Source: Sphaerimonospora cavernae (GTDB taxonomy: Bacteria; Actinomycetota; Actinomycetes; Streptosporangiales; Streptosporangiaceae). From it: DNA of 64,000 bases. Under the pieces are notes generated by a model, which worked only from the letters and a program-made list of their open reading frames with translations, had not been told where the DNA came from and ran no database searches. The DNA lies in contig NZ_JBHMQT010000021.1 in NCBI RefSeq assembly GCF_042435035.1, positions 1 through 64,000 on the forward strand, read 5' to 3'. The position numbers and the translations under genes were made by a program. Below, in pieces: positions 43,010 through 50,284 of the stretch (positions within the stretch are counted from its first letter, which is position 1; each line of letters begins with the position of its first letter).

Positions 43010-44626
43010 ATGTCAGGCAATATGCCCCCCGGTACTCCCTTCCCGGGAGATCAGGACCCCGATCGGACGGTCGCGTACCGGACCCCGCGTCCTCCGCAGC
43101 AGGGCCTTCCGCGGCAGGGGCCTCCGCAGCAGGGCTCCGCGCATACCGCCGGATGGCCGATTTCCGAGGAGTTCGACCCCGCCGCCCCGTCACCCCCCAC
43201 CCGCAAGGGCATGCGCGGCTGGATCGTCGCGCTGGTCGCGGCGATCGTCGTGGGCGTGGTCGGGGGCGGCGGCGTGTGGGCCGCCGCGAAGCTCAGCGGC
43301 GGCGGCACCCAGCCCCATGAGGTGCTGCCCGGCAACGCGATCGCGTACGTGCGGGTCGACCTCGACCCGGCCGCCAACCAGAAGATCGCCCTGTTCGGCA
43401 TCGCCCGCAAGTTCTCCGCCACCAAGGAGACCTTCTCCGGTGACGATCCCCGTAAGGCGGCCTTCGAGGCGCTGCGCGGCAACGACCCGAAGCTCTCCCA
43501 CGTGGACTACGCCAAGGACATCGAGCCCTGGCTGGGCGACCGGATCGGCTTCGCCGTGCTCCCGCCGGCCCAGAAGGGTGCGGATCCTGGTCCGGTGCTG
43601 GCCGTCCAGGTGAAGGACGAGGAAGCGGCCCGCGCGGGCCTGACGAGGATGAGCTCGGGGGCTGCCGAGCGGGAGCCGATCGGCGTCGCGTTCCGCGACG
43701 GATACGCGATCGTCGCACCGGACCAGAACGCGGCCGACCGGTACGCCGCGACGCCGCCACTGTCGGAGGACAGCCGGTTCACCGGCGACATGGACGCGCT
43801 CGGCGAGCAGGGCGTGCTGTCCTTCTGGGGGGATCTCGCCCAGATAGCCCAGCTGAGCACGCCGCGCGAGCCCACTCCGGCGGCGCTGGAGTTGCTGAAG
43901 GACGCGCGTTTCGCCGGGGCGCTCAGGTTCGGCGACGACTACGCCGAGTTGACCGGCACCGCCCGCGGCACTGACGTGAAGACCGGCCAGACCGAAACCG
44001 TCAAGCTCGGTGACCTGCCCTCCTCCACCGCCGCCGCCCTGGGCGTCACCGGACTGGGCACGATACTGCAGGACAAATGGGCCGATATCGAGAAGGCGTT
44101 GGGTTCACAGAGCAGGGCGCCCGAGCAGTACGGCCTCACGATGCCGGACGACCTGGTCACGCTGCTCGGCAAGAGCTTCACGCTCGCACTCGACGGTGAG
44201 GACCTGAACCTCGCCACGCCCCCGGGGGGTACCGGGCCCAAGGTCGGCACCATTCTGGAGACCGACCCGGCCAAGGCCGAGTCCGTGCTCGCCAAGCTGG
44301 AAGCCGCGGGCGCCGACGCCGGACAGGCCGCGCCGGGCAAGGCGCACGGCGACGGAAAGCTGATCTTCGCGACGTCTCAGGACTACGCCGACAAGCTCGC
44401 CACGGCGGGCACGCTCCGCGACAGCGAGAGCTTCCAGAAGGCCGTCCCCGGCGCCGAGGACGCGGGCTTCGCCCTCTACGCCGACCTGGACAAGCTGGAG
44501 ACCCTCTACATCAACGATCTGGAGGGCGAGGCGAAGGCGAACGTGGCGGTGCTGCGCGCCGTGGGGTTGAGCGGCACGATCACCGAAGGTGCGGCCGGAT
44601 TCACCCTCCGCGTGGTGTTCAACTGA
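43010..44626 (+). CDS. DUF3352 membrane-anchored protein
   Basis: A 538-residue protein. The first 65 residues are Pro/Gln-rich with repeated PQQGLP/PQQGSA; a single membrane helix (GWIVALVAAIVVGVVGGGGVWAA, about 68-90) follows. The rest is an extracytoplasmic DUF3352 domain (VLPGNAIAYVRVDLDPAANQ, YAKDIEPWLGDRIGFAVLPP, VQVKDEEAARAGLTRM, FALYADLDKLE). The function is unknown; the domain is common in actinobacteria. It is divergent from the thioesterase gene, and a strong hairpin at 44641 ends the transcript. Confidence 0.88.
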   Translation: MSGNMPPGTPFPGDQDPDRTVAYRTPRPPQQGLPRQGPPQQGSAHTAGWPISEEFDPAAPSPPTRKGMRGWIVALVAAIVVGVVGGGGVWAAAKLSGGGTQPHEVLPGNAIAYVRVDLDPAANQKIALFGIARKFSATKETFSGDDPRKAAFEALRGNDPKLSHVDYAKDIEPWLGDRIGFAVLPPAQKGADPGPVLAVQVKDEEAARAGLTRMSSGAAEREPIGVAFRDGYAIVAPDQNAADRYAATPPLSEDSRFTGDMDALGEQGVLSFWGDLAQIAQLSTPREPTPAALELLKDARFAGALRFGDDYAELTGTARGTDVKTGQTETVKLGDLPSSTAAALGVTGLGTILQDKWADIEKALGSQSRAPEQYGLTMPDDLVTLLGKSFTLALDGEDLNLATPPGGTGPKVGTILETDPAKAESVLAKLEAAGADAGQAAPGKAHGDGKLIFATSQDYADKLATAGTLRDSESFQKAVPGAEDAGFALYADLDKLETLYINDLEGEAKANVAVLRAVGLSGTITEGAAGFTLRVVFN

Positions 44627-44640
44627 TCCGACGAGGAGCG

Positions 44641-44673
44641 GACGTGATCACACGGAGCCCGTGTGATCACGTC
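44641..44673. terminator. Bidirectional terminator between DUF3352 and cysM
   Basis: A perfect 15-bp inverted repeat, GACGTGATCACACGG and CCGTGTGATCACGTC, with a 3-base loop, lies between the convergent DUF3352 and cysM genes. No T-run, as is common in high-GC actinomycetes. Confidence 0.75.
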
Positions 44674-44684
44674 ACCGGCTCGCG

Positions 44685-45632
44685 TCAGGCCCAGAGCTGT
44701 CCTTCGAGGCGGCTTTCGGCCTCATCGAGGGTGCCCTCGTACGCGCCGGTGGACAGGTACTTCCAGCCGCCGTCGGCGACGATGAACACGATGTCGGCCC
44801 GCTCGTCCACCCGTACGGCCTTGGCCGCCATGCCCAGGGCCGCGTGCAGAGCACAGCCGGTCGAGATGCCGGCGAAGATGCCCTCGGTCGCCAGCAACTC
44901 ACGGGTACGCCGCAGGGCGTCGGCCGAGGTGACCGAGTAACGCGTGGTCAGCACCGAGGAGTCGTACAGCTCCGGGATGAAGCCCTCATCCACGTTGCGC
45001 AGGCCGTACACGAGTTCGCCGTAGCGCGGCTCAGCGGCCACGATCTTCACATCCGGCACGTGCTCGCGCAGGTAGCGCCCGACGCCCATGAGCGTGCCGG
45101 TGGTGCCGAGACCCGCCACGAAGTGGGTGACGGTCGGCAGGTCGGCGAGGATCTCCGGGCCGGTGGACTCGTAGTGCGATCGCCAGTTGGCCGGGTTGCC
45201 GTACTGGTACAGCATCACCCAGTCCGGGTGCTCCTCGGCCAGCCGCTTGGCCACCCGCACGGCCTCGTTCGAGCCGCCCGCGGCGGGCGAGGAGATGATC
45301 TCCGCGCCGTACATGCGCAGGAGCTGACGGCGCTCCTCCGAGGTGTTCTCCGGCATCACGCAGATCAGGCGGTATCCCTTGAGCCGGGCCGACATGGCCA
45401 GCGAGATGCCGGTGTTGCCGGAGGTCGGCTCCAGAATCGTGCAACCGGGAGTGAGCAGGCCGTCCTTCTCGGCCTGCTCGATCATCCACAGCGCGGGCCG
45501 GTCCTTGACCGACCCGGTCGGGTTCCGGTCCTCCAGCTTCGCCCAGATCCGCACCTTTTCGGATGGCGAAAGGCACGGCAGGCCGACCAGAGGGGTGTTC
45601 CCGACCGAGTCGATCAGCGAGTCGAAGCGCAT
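44685..45632 (-). CDS. cysM: CysO-dependent cysteine synthase (CysM)
   Basis: A 315-residue fold-type II PLP enzyme. The PLP lysine is in RNPTGSVKDRPALWMI, with SGNTGISLAM and VAGLGTTGTLMGVGRYL as phosphate-binding loops. Gene order mec-cysO-cysM identifies it as the M. tuberculosis-type CysM, which uses O-phosphoserine and CysO-thiocarboxylate rather than sulfide. It begins immediately after the cysO stop codon. This route gives cysteine that resists oxidation of free sulfide. Confidence 0.93.
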   Translation of the reverse strand: MRFDSLIDSVGNTPLVGLPCLSPSEKVRIWAKLEDRNPTGSVKDRPALWMIEQAEKDGLLTPGCTILEPTSGNTGISLAMSARLKGYRLICVMPENTSEERRQLLRMYGAEIISSPAAGGSNEAVRVAKRLAEEHPDWVMLYQYGNPANWRSHYESTGPEILADLPTVTHFVAGLGTTGTLMGVGRYLREHVPDVKIVAAEPRYGELVYGLRNVDEGFIPELYDSSVLTTRYSVTSADALRRTRELLATEGIFAGISTGCALHAALGMAAKAVRVDERADIVFIVADGGWKYLSTGAYEGTLDEAESRLEGQLWA

Positions 45633-45929
45633 CTAGCGGGCCCCACCGGCTGCACCCGCTCCGCCGGCGACGGCCGGCAGCACGGTCACGGTGTCGCCGT
45701 CGGCGACCGGGGTGCCCAGGCCGCCGAGGAAGCGCACGTCCTCGTCGTTCAGGTAGACGTTCACGAAGCGGCGCAGACCGCTCGCGTCCACCAGGCGCTC
45801 CTTCAGTCCGGGGTGGTGCGACTCCAGGTCGCCGATGAGCTCCTCGAGCGTGGAGCCCGTGGCGTGGACCGCCTTGGCCCCATCGGTGTAGTTACGCAGG
45901 ATGGTCGGAATACGGACCTCGACGGCCAT
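45633..45929 (-). CDS. cysO: CysO, ubiquitin-like sulfur carrier (MoaD/ThiS family)
   Basis: A 98-residue beta-grasp sulfur carrier: MAVEVRIPTILRNYTDG, GLRRFVNVYLNDEDVRFL and VADGDTVTVLPAVAGG. The conserved Gly89-Gly90 should carry the thiocarboxylate, but eight more residues (AGAAGGAR) follow, including a second Gly-Gly. The carrier would therefore need C-terminal trimming, plausibly by the Mec protease encoded just upstream. The ATG at 45929 has AAGGAG ten bases upstream; a TTG three codons earlier is also in frame. Confidence 0.92.
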   Translation of the reverse strand: MAVEVRIPTILRNYTDGAKAVHATGSTLEELIGDLESHHPGLKERLVDASGLRRFVNVYLNDEDVRFLGGLGTPVADGDTVTVLPAVAGGAGAAGGAR

Positions 45930-45974
45930 CGCAGTCAATCTCCTTGTTCGGTGGTCATCATGGTTCAGTCGGGC

Positions 45975-45999
45975 GTCATGATCCGCTGGGCATCATGAC
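45975..45999. promoter_or_regulatory. Inverted repeat upstream of cysO
   Basis: GTCATGAT (45975-45982) and ATCATGAC (45992-45999) form an 8-bp inverted repeat with a 9-base spacer, 46 bases before the cysO start. It could be an operator or an RNA hairpin in the leader. Confidence 0.4.
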
Positions 46000-46051
46000 A
46001 AGCAGGCGTCCACTTGACTGGAACATGGTCGGGTGGCCGGGGATTCCGGGC

Positions 46052-46099
46052 TCAGCGACAGTGTTCAGCGAAAGGGTCAGCGACAGGGGTCAGCGACAG
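46052..46099. repeat. Four TCAGCGA repeats between mec and cysO
   Basis: TCAGCGA occurs at 46052, 46065, 46077 and 46090, spaced 12-13 bp, within similar units such as TCAGCGACAGGGG. On the minus strand the copies give TCGCTGA, so the last copy supplies the stop of the 42-codon frame. Confidence 0.75.
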
Positions 46100-46218
46100 T
46101 CGTAGACGACGACCCAGGGCGTGTGCCCGAAAAGGAAATTCTGAACAGGGGATTCCGGGCGCACCCGGCGCGAAAGGACATCCGGTGACGACATGGGACG
46201 ATCGTCATCGTTAGGCAT
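46090..46218 (-). CDS. Possible 42-aa small protein between mec and cysO
   Basis: An ATG nine bases after the mec stop opens a 42-codon frame starting MPNDDDRPMSSPDVLSRRVR and ending FLFGHTPWVVVYDCR. It has no clear ribosome site and its third-position GC is lower than in neighbours, which argues against it. In favour are the tight position within the mec-cysO-cysM operon, the hydrophobic aromatic C-terminus and a Cys codon two codons before the stop, which could make it a cysteine-sensing leader. I recognise no family. Confidence 0.3.
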   Translation of the reverse strand: MPNDDDRPMSSPDVLSRRVRPESPVQNFLFGHTPWVVVYDCR

Positions 46219-46227
46219 AAGGCAAGT

Positions 46228-46641
46228 CTAACCGTACGCCTCAACGATCTTGACTTCCTCCTCGGTGACGACACCTTCGAGGATGCGGTAGGAGCGGAAC
46301 TCCGGTTCGTCCGAAGCAGTGGAGACCAGGACATAGTGGGCGTCCGGCTCGGACGCGTAGCTGATGTCCGTGCGCGACGGGTACGCCTCGGTGGCGGTAT
46401 GCGAGTGGTAGATCACCACGGGCGCCTCGTCCCGATCGTCCATGTCCCGCCAGACGCGGAACTGCTCCATCGAGTCGAACCGGTAGAACGTCGGCGAGCG
46501 CTCGGCGTTCTCCATCGGGATGAAGCGTTCGGGACGGTCCGACCCCGCCGGCCCGGCCACCACGCCGCACGCCTCGTCGGGATGGTCGGCCCAGGCATGG
46601 GCCACGATCTTGTCGACCAGCTCGCGTGAGATCGTCAGCAT
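46228..46641 (-). CDS. mec: Mec, JAMM/MPN+ zinc metallopeptidase for CysO-cysteine
   Basis: A 137-residue JAMM protease. The zinc motif is H79-x-H81-x10-D92 in YHSHTATEAYPSRTD, with Glu23 in HPDEACGVVAG as the general base. It releases cysteine from the CysO-Cys adduct in the CysO pathway and might also trim the CysO tail. It is first of the mec-cysO-cysM genes and lies 21 bases after the DUF2017 gene. Confidence 0.93.
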   Translation of the reverse strand: MLTISRELVDKIVAHAWADHPDEACGVVAGPAGSDRPERFIPMENAERSPTFYRFDSMEQFRVWRDMDDRDEAPVVIYHSHTATEAYPSRTDISYASEPDAHYVLVSTASDEPEFRSYRILEGVVTEEEVKIVEAYG

Positions 46642-46662
46642 GCGGGAAACCTACCAAAGGGA

Positions 46663-47217
46663 CTACCAGAGGGCGCGGACCAGGGTGTCCTGCAGGTACG
46701 TCAGCCAGTCATAGGTCACGTAGGCCGGATAGCGGGGATCATCCTCGGGCATCTCCGCGATCTCCTCATGGACCTCCTCGGTCACCTCCAGCCGCACGCC
46801 CAGCGCGAGCCGTACATCGTTGATGGCACGCAGCCACGCCTGGCCCTGCTCCGCCGTGAGCTCCACCTTGCCGGGCGCCAGGGTCTCGAGCAGCGTCGTC
46901 GCGTCCGCGCGTTTGGCGTCCCGTAAGGTCGCCTCGGTGTAGCGGCGAAACTCGCCCGACGCCTCCTCGTCGTCGCCGTACGCCGAGGGGAACAGGCGGG
47001 CGAGCACGGGATCGGACGGCGCGGCCGGGGAGCCGATACCGAGCGCACGCTCCAGCGGATCGTCCCCCGTGGTGCCGGGCTCGATCAGGTCGAGGATCTG
47101 CACTGCCAGCGACCGCAGGATCGACACCTCGCCCGGGTCGAGGTGGATCGAGACGCCTTCGCTCGTCGATCGGAAACCGGTGCTCATACCGCCATTCTCG
47201 TTGGTCTGGTCCGCCAC
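46663..47217 (-). CDS. DUF2017 domain protein
   Basis: A 184-residue protein with VSIHLDPGEVSILRSLAVQILDL, FPSAYGDDEEASGEFRRYTE, LTAEQGQAWLRAINDVRLALG and a C-terminal YPAYVTYDWLTYLQDTLVRALW. This is the DUF2017 family, always found between clpS and mec in mycobacteria (Rv1332) and relatives. The function is unknown; the link with ClpS suggests protein quality control. The start is a GTG at 47217; the ATG at 47187 is an alternative. Confidence 0.87.
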   Translation of the reverse strand: MADQTNENGGMSTGFRSTSEGVSIHLDPGEVSILRSLAVQILDLIEPGTTGDDPLERALGIGSPAAPSDPVLARLFPSAYGDDEEASGEFRRYTEATLRDAKRADATTLLETLAPGKVELTAEQGQAWLRAINDVRLALGVRLEVTEEVHEEIAEMPEDDPRYPAYVTYDWLTYLQDTLVRALW

Positions 47218-47260
47218 ACGTCCCCCTCGGACGCGTGCTCATGGTCCTGCTGGTCAGCGC

Positions 47261-47548
47261 CTATTTGTCCTGCTGGACGGTTGCCCACAGACCGTAGGAG
47301 TGGAGGATCTGGACATCCCGCTCCATCTCCTCGCGTGCGCCACTGGCGACCACGGCCTTGCCCTTGTGGTGCACGTCCATCATCAGTTTCTCGGCCTTCC
47401 GCCGGGGATAGCCGAACACGGTCTGGAAGACGTAGGTCACGTAGGACATCAGGTTGACCGGGTCGTTCCACACGATGGCGAGCCACGGCTGATCCGGACG
47501 GACGTCCGCCGACGGGCGCTCGACCTCGGCTGGAGCTGTACTACCCAC
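47261..47548 (-). CDS. clpS: ATP-dependent Clp protease adaptor ClpS
   Basis: A 95-residue N-degron adaptor that delivers substrates to ClpC/ClpA-ClpP. The core is WLAIVWNDPVNLMSYVTYVF, then FGYPRRKAEKLMMDVHHKGKA and AREEMERDVQILHSYGLWA. The GTG at 47548 gives the usual short disordered N-terminus (STAPAEVERPS). It is divergent from pncB with only 39 bases between start codons. The DUF2017 gene follows after 43 bases. Confidence 0.93.
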   Translation of the reverse strand: MGSTAPAEVERPSADVRPDQPWLAIVWNDPVNLMSYVTYVFQTVFGYPRRKAEKLMMDVHHKGKAVVASGAREEMERDVQILHSYGLWATVQQDK

Positions 47549-47587
47549 GTAACCATCCTGCACCAAGCGAGTCGTAGTCTTCGACAC

Positions 47588-48883
47588 GTGCGTACGCCCA
47601 TGGGCACGGCCCTGTTGACCGACCATTACGAGTTGACCATGCTCGAGGCGGCGCTGGCGAGCGGCGCGGCGCAGCGGCGAGCCGTCTTCGAGGTCTTCGC
47701 CCGCAGGTTGCCGGGGGGACGGCGCTATGGAGTGGTCGCGGGGACCGCCCGGGTGCTCGACGCGCTGGAGGGTTTCCGGTTCGACGACGCCGACCTCGAC
47801 TTCCTGCGGCAGGTGGTCGACGAACGGACCCTGGCGTTTCTCCGCGATTACCGGTTTTCCGGAAACGTGTACGGCTACCGCGAGGGTGAGGCGTTCTTCC
47901 CCGGCTCGCCGATCATGGTGGTGGAGAGCACATTCGCCGAGGCCGTGCTGCTGGAGACCGTCGTCCTGTCGATCCTCAACCACGACTGCGCCATCGCCTC
48001 CGCCGCCTCGCGCATGGCGCACGCCGCCGGGGCCCGGCCGCTGATCGAGATGGGCTCCCGCCGCACGCACGAGATCGCCGCCGTCGCCGCGGCCAGGTCG
48101 GCCTACCTGTGCGGCTTCGCCTCGACCTCCAACCTGATGGCCGGGCAACGGTACGGCGTTCCGACCGCAGGCACGGCCGCGCACGCGTTCGTCCTGCTCC
48201 ACGACTCGGAGGAGGACGCGTTCCGGGCACAGCTCGACTCGCTGGGACGCGGGACGACCCTGCTCGTCGACACCTACGACGTGGCGGAGGCCGTACGGAC
48301 CGCCGTCGAACTGGCGGGACCGGATCTCGGCGCGGTGCGGATCGACTCCGGAGACCTCGCGGCGATGGCCGAGGACGTGCGGCAGGCGCTCGACGGACTC
48401 GGGGCCAAGGAGACGAAGATCATCGTCACCGGCGACCTGGACGAGTTCGCGATCGCCGCGCTCGCCGCCGCCCCGGTCGACGGGTACGGCGTGGGCACCG
48501 CGCTCGTCACCGGATCGGGCCACCCGACGGCCAGCCTCGTCTACAAGTTGGTGGCCAGACAGGACGCCACGGGCGCGATGCGGCCGGTGGCGAAGCGGTC
48601 GGTGGGCAAGCCCAGCAAGGGTGGCCGCAAGTGGGCCTACCGGCGCACCATCGGCGGGACCGCCACCGCCGAGATCATCGCCGGCGCACCGATCGAGAGC
48701 CACCAGCCGGAGCAGAGCGAGGACCGGCCGCTGCTGGCCGAACTCGTCCGCGACGGCGAGATCGTCGGCCGCGAATCCCTGGACGCCGCCCGGCGTCGGC
48801 ACCGATCAACTTTGGCCGAATTGCCACTGATTGCGCATAGCCTCTCCCCCGGAGACCCGGCAGTCCCTACTATTTTCAAGTGA
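47588..48883 (+). CDS. pncB: Nicotinate phosphoribosyltransferase
   Basis: A 431-residue enzyme of NAD salvage that makes nicotinate mononucleotide. Motifs: TALLTDHYELTMLEAALASG, FARRLPGGRRYGVVAGTARVLDAL, the phosphorylatable-His region GSRRTHE, STSNLMAGQRYGVPTAGTAAHAF, RIDSGDLAAMA and DGYGVGTALVTGSG. The start is either GTG 47588 or ATG 47600. A TAGTCT hexamer 8 bases before the GTG could be a -10 box, making a leaderless mRNA. Gene order next to clpS matches mycobacteria. A large hairpin separates it from pncA. Confidence 0.94.
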   Translation: MRTPMGTALLTDHYELTMLEAALASGAAQRRAVFEVFARRLPGGRRYGVVAGTARVLDALEGFRFDDADLDFLRQVVDERTLAFLRDYRFSGNVYGYREGEAFFPGSPIMVVESTFAEAVLLETVVLSILNHDCAIASAASRMAHAAGARPLIEMGSRRTHEIAAVAAARSAYLCGFASTSNLMAGQRYGVPTAGTAAHAFVLLHDSEEDAFRAQLDSLGRGTTLLVDTYDVAEAVRTAVELAGPDLGAVRIDSGDLAAMAEDVRQALDGLGAKETKIIVTGDLDEFAIAALAAAPVDGYGVGTALVTGSGHPTASLVYKLVARQDATGAMRPVAKRSVGKPSKGGRKWAYRRTIGGTATAEIIAGAPIESHQPEQSEDRPLLAELVRDGEIVGRESLDAARRRHRSTLAELPLIAHSLSPGDPAVPTIFK

Positions 48884-48928
48884 TCGCGGGAGACCGGCGC
48901 ATGAGGACGACGCCGGTCTCCCGCGATC
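48882..48928. terminator. 18-bp perfect hairpin between pncB and pncA
   Basis: GATCGCGGGAGACCGGCG (48882-48899) and CGCCGGTCTCCCGCGATC (48911-48928) form a perfect 18-bp stem with an 11-base loop. The stem starts inside the pncB stop codon and ends 31 bases before pncA. It may terminate pncB, or attenuate or stabilise a pncB-pncA message. No T-run follows. Confidence 0.7.
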
Positions 48929-48959
48929 GCAGAGATGGTCGCGGAGAAAAGGTGGTGCA

Positions 48960-49547
48960 GTGAAAACCGCGCTCGTCATCGTCGACGTCCAAAACGACTT
49001 CTGCGAGGGCGGCAGCCTGGCCGTGGGCGGCGGTGCCGCGGTGGCGGCGGCCATCAGCCGTCACGTCACCGACCGCGCTTCCGCAACCCATGCCTACGAC
49101 CATGTGGTGGCCACCCGCGACTATCACATCGACCCCGGCACGCATTTCGCCGCCGAGCCCGACTATGTGTCCACCTGGCCGGCGCACTGCGTAGTCGGCA
49201 CCTCCGGCGCCGACTTCCACCCGGCCTTCGACAGGGAGAGGGTGGAGGAGGTCTTCAGCAAGGGCGCTCACGAGGCGGCCTACAGCGGGTTCGAGGGGGC
49301 CACCGCCGACGGCGTCGGCCTCGCCGACTGGCTCCGTGAGCGCGATGTCTCCGCCATCGACGTCGTCGGCATCGCCACCGACCACTGCGTGCGGGCCACC
49401 GCCCTGGACGGCGCCCGCGCCGGCTTCGCCGTACGGGTCCTGCTGGACCTGACCGCAGGGGTGGCGAGAGAGACCACCGACACCGCCCTCGGCCAACTCG
49501 AGGCCGCTGGGGTGGAACTGGTCGGGGCCCCGGTGGTCCGCCCCTGA
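48960..49547 (+). CDS. pncA: Nicotinamidase (isochorismatase family)
   Basis: A 195-residue amidase that converts nicotinamide to nicotinate, the substrate of PncB. The catalytic Asp is in ALVIVDVQNDF, a Lys in VFSKGAHE and the nucleophile Cys in VVGIATDHCVRATA; the metal-binding histidines are in TRDYHIDPGTHF. The start is a GTG at 48960 with AAGGTGG upstream. Placement directly after pncB makes a two-step NAD salvage unit. Confidence 0.94.
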   Translation: MKTALVIVDVQNDFCEGGSLAVGGGAAVAAAISRHVTDRASATHAYDHVVATRDYHIDPGTHFAAEPDYVSTWPAHCVVGTSGADFHPAFDRERVEEVFSKGAHEAAYSGFEGATADGVGLADWLRERDVSAIDVVGIATDHCVRATALDGARAGFAVRVLLDLTAGVARETTDTALGQLEAAGVELVGAPVVRP

Positions 49548-49662
49548 TCTCCCGCTGAGCGGCCGGGAACACCACGACGATCCGTGCCGAGGACACGCGG
49601 AACTCGAGCCGCGATGCCTATATTACTGAGGGTGACGAAATCCTCACGGATAGGCGGCTCGG

Positions 49663-50277
49663 ATGTTCGCGCTCCTGCTCGGCCTCGCCTGGCTGATCCT
49701 GACCCCGGTCTGCGTCTGGCTGCTCTTCGGCCGTGACCGCTCGGGGTCCGTACGCGCCACCGCGGTGGTCACCCTGGGAACGCTGCAGGTGGCGACGATG
49801 GTCATCGGCTTCACCAGCCGGCATCCGACCTCGACCGGCCCGGCCGGGCGAGCCCCGATCGCGGAGGCACCGATCGCGGGGGACGGCGCGGGCGGCGCGG
49901 GCGACGCCGGTGTCATCGATCAGGCCACCTCGTCCTGTCCCCCGCGGATTCTGTCGCCCGAGGCCGTACGGCTGCGCCGCAGCGGTGGAACACTGAACGT
50001 GACCGTCTTCTGGAAGGCGGGCACTCCCCAGTGCGACGAGGCGGCGGTGGCGCTGCACCCCTCCGGGAAGCGGCTGGGCATCCTGCTGCGCGAGGGAGGC
50101 GCCGCCGGGGAGCCCCTGCCGGGGGAAATGCGTACGGCGCCGGTGCACGTCACACGGGGCATGGCCTCACTGCACCTGCGCTTCACGCCTCGGCGAGGCC
50201 ATCACAGGAACTACGTCGCCGTCAACGTCCACACCGGCCGTCGGATCCCGAGCGCCCGGCCTGGGCAGTACCGCTGA
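49663..50277 (+). CDS. Hypothetical membrane-anchored protein
   Basis: A 204-residue protein with two N-terminal hydrophobic segments (FALLLGLAWLILTPVCVWLLF and AVVTLGTLQVATMVIGF), an Ala/Gly/Pro linker and an extracytoplasmic domain with two Cys (SSCPPRIL and TPQCDEAA) that may form a disulfide. The domain contains LRRSGGTLNVTVFWKAG, GKRLGILLREGG and ASLHLRFTPRRGHHRNYVAV, which looks like a beta-sandwich. I recognise no family. It ends only seven bases from the convergent helicase gene. Confidence 0.65.
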   Translation: MFALLLGLAWLILTPVCVWLLFGRDRSGSVRATAVVTLGTLQVATMVIGFTSRHPTSTGPAGRAPIAEAPIAGDGAGGAGDAGVIDQATSSCPPRILSPEAVRLRRSGGTLNVTVFWKAGTPQCDEAAVALHPSGKRLGILLREGGAAGEPLPGEMRTAPVHVTRGMASLHLRFTPRRGHHRNYVAVNVHTGRRIPSARPGQYR

Positions 50278-50284
50278 GCGGTCT

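Noticed and set aside
46077..46334. 85-codon minus-strand frame overlapping the end of mec
   Set aside because: It is a shifted-frame shadow of the mec 3' end and the gap; the 42-codon frame is the better candidate there.
47261..48802. 513-codon minus-strand frame through pncB into clpS
   Set aside because: Only the last 95 codons (from the GTG at 47548) are ClpS; the rest is antisense to pncB.
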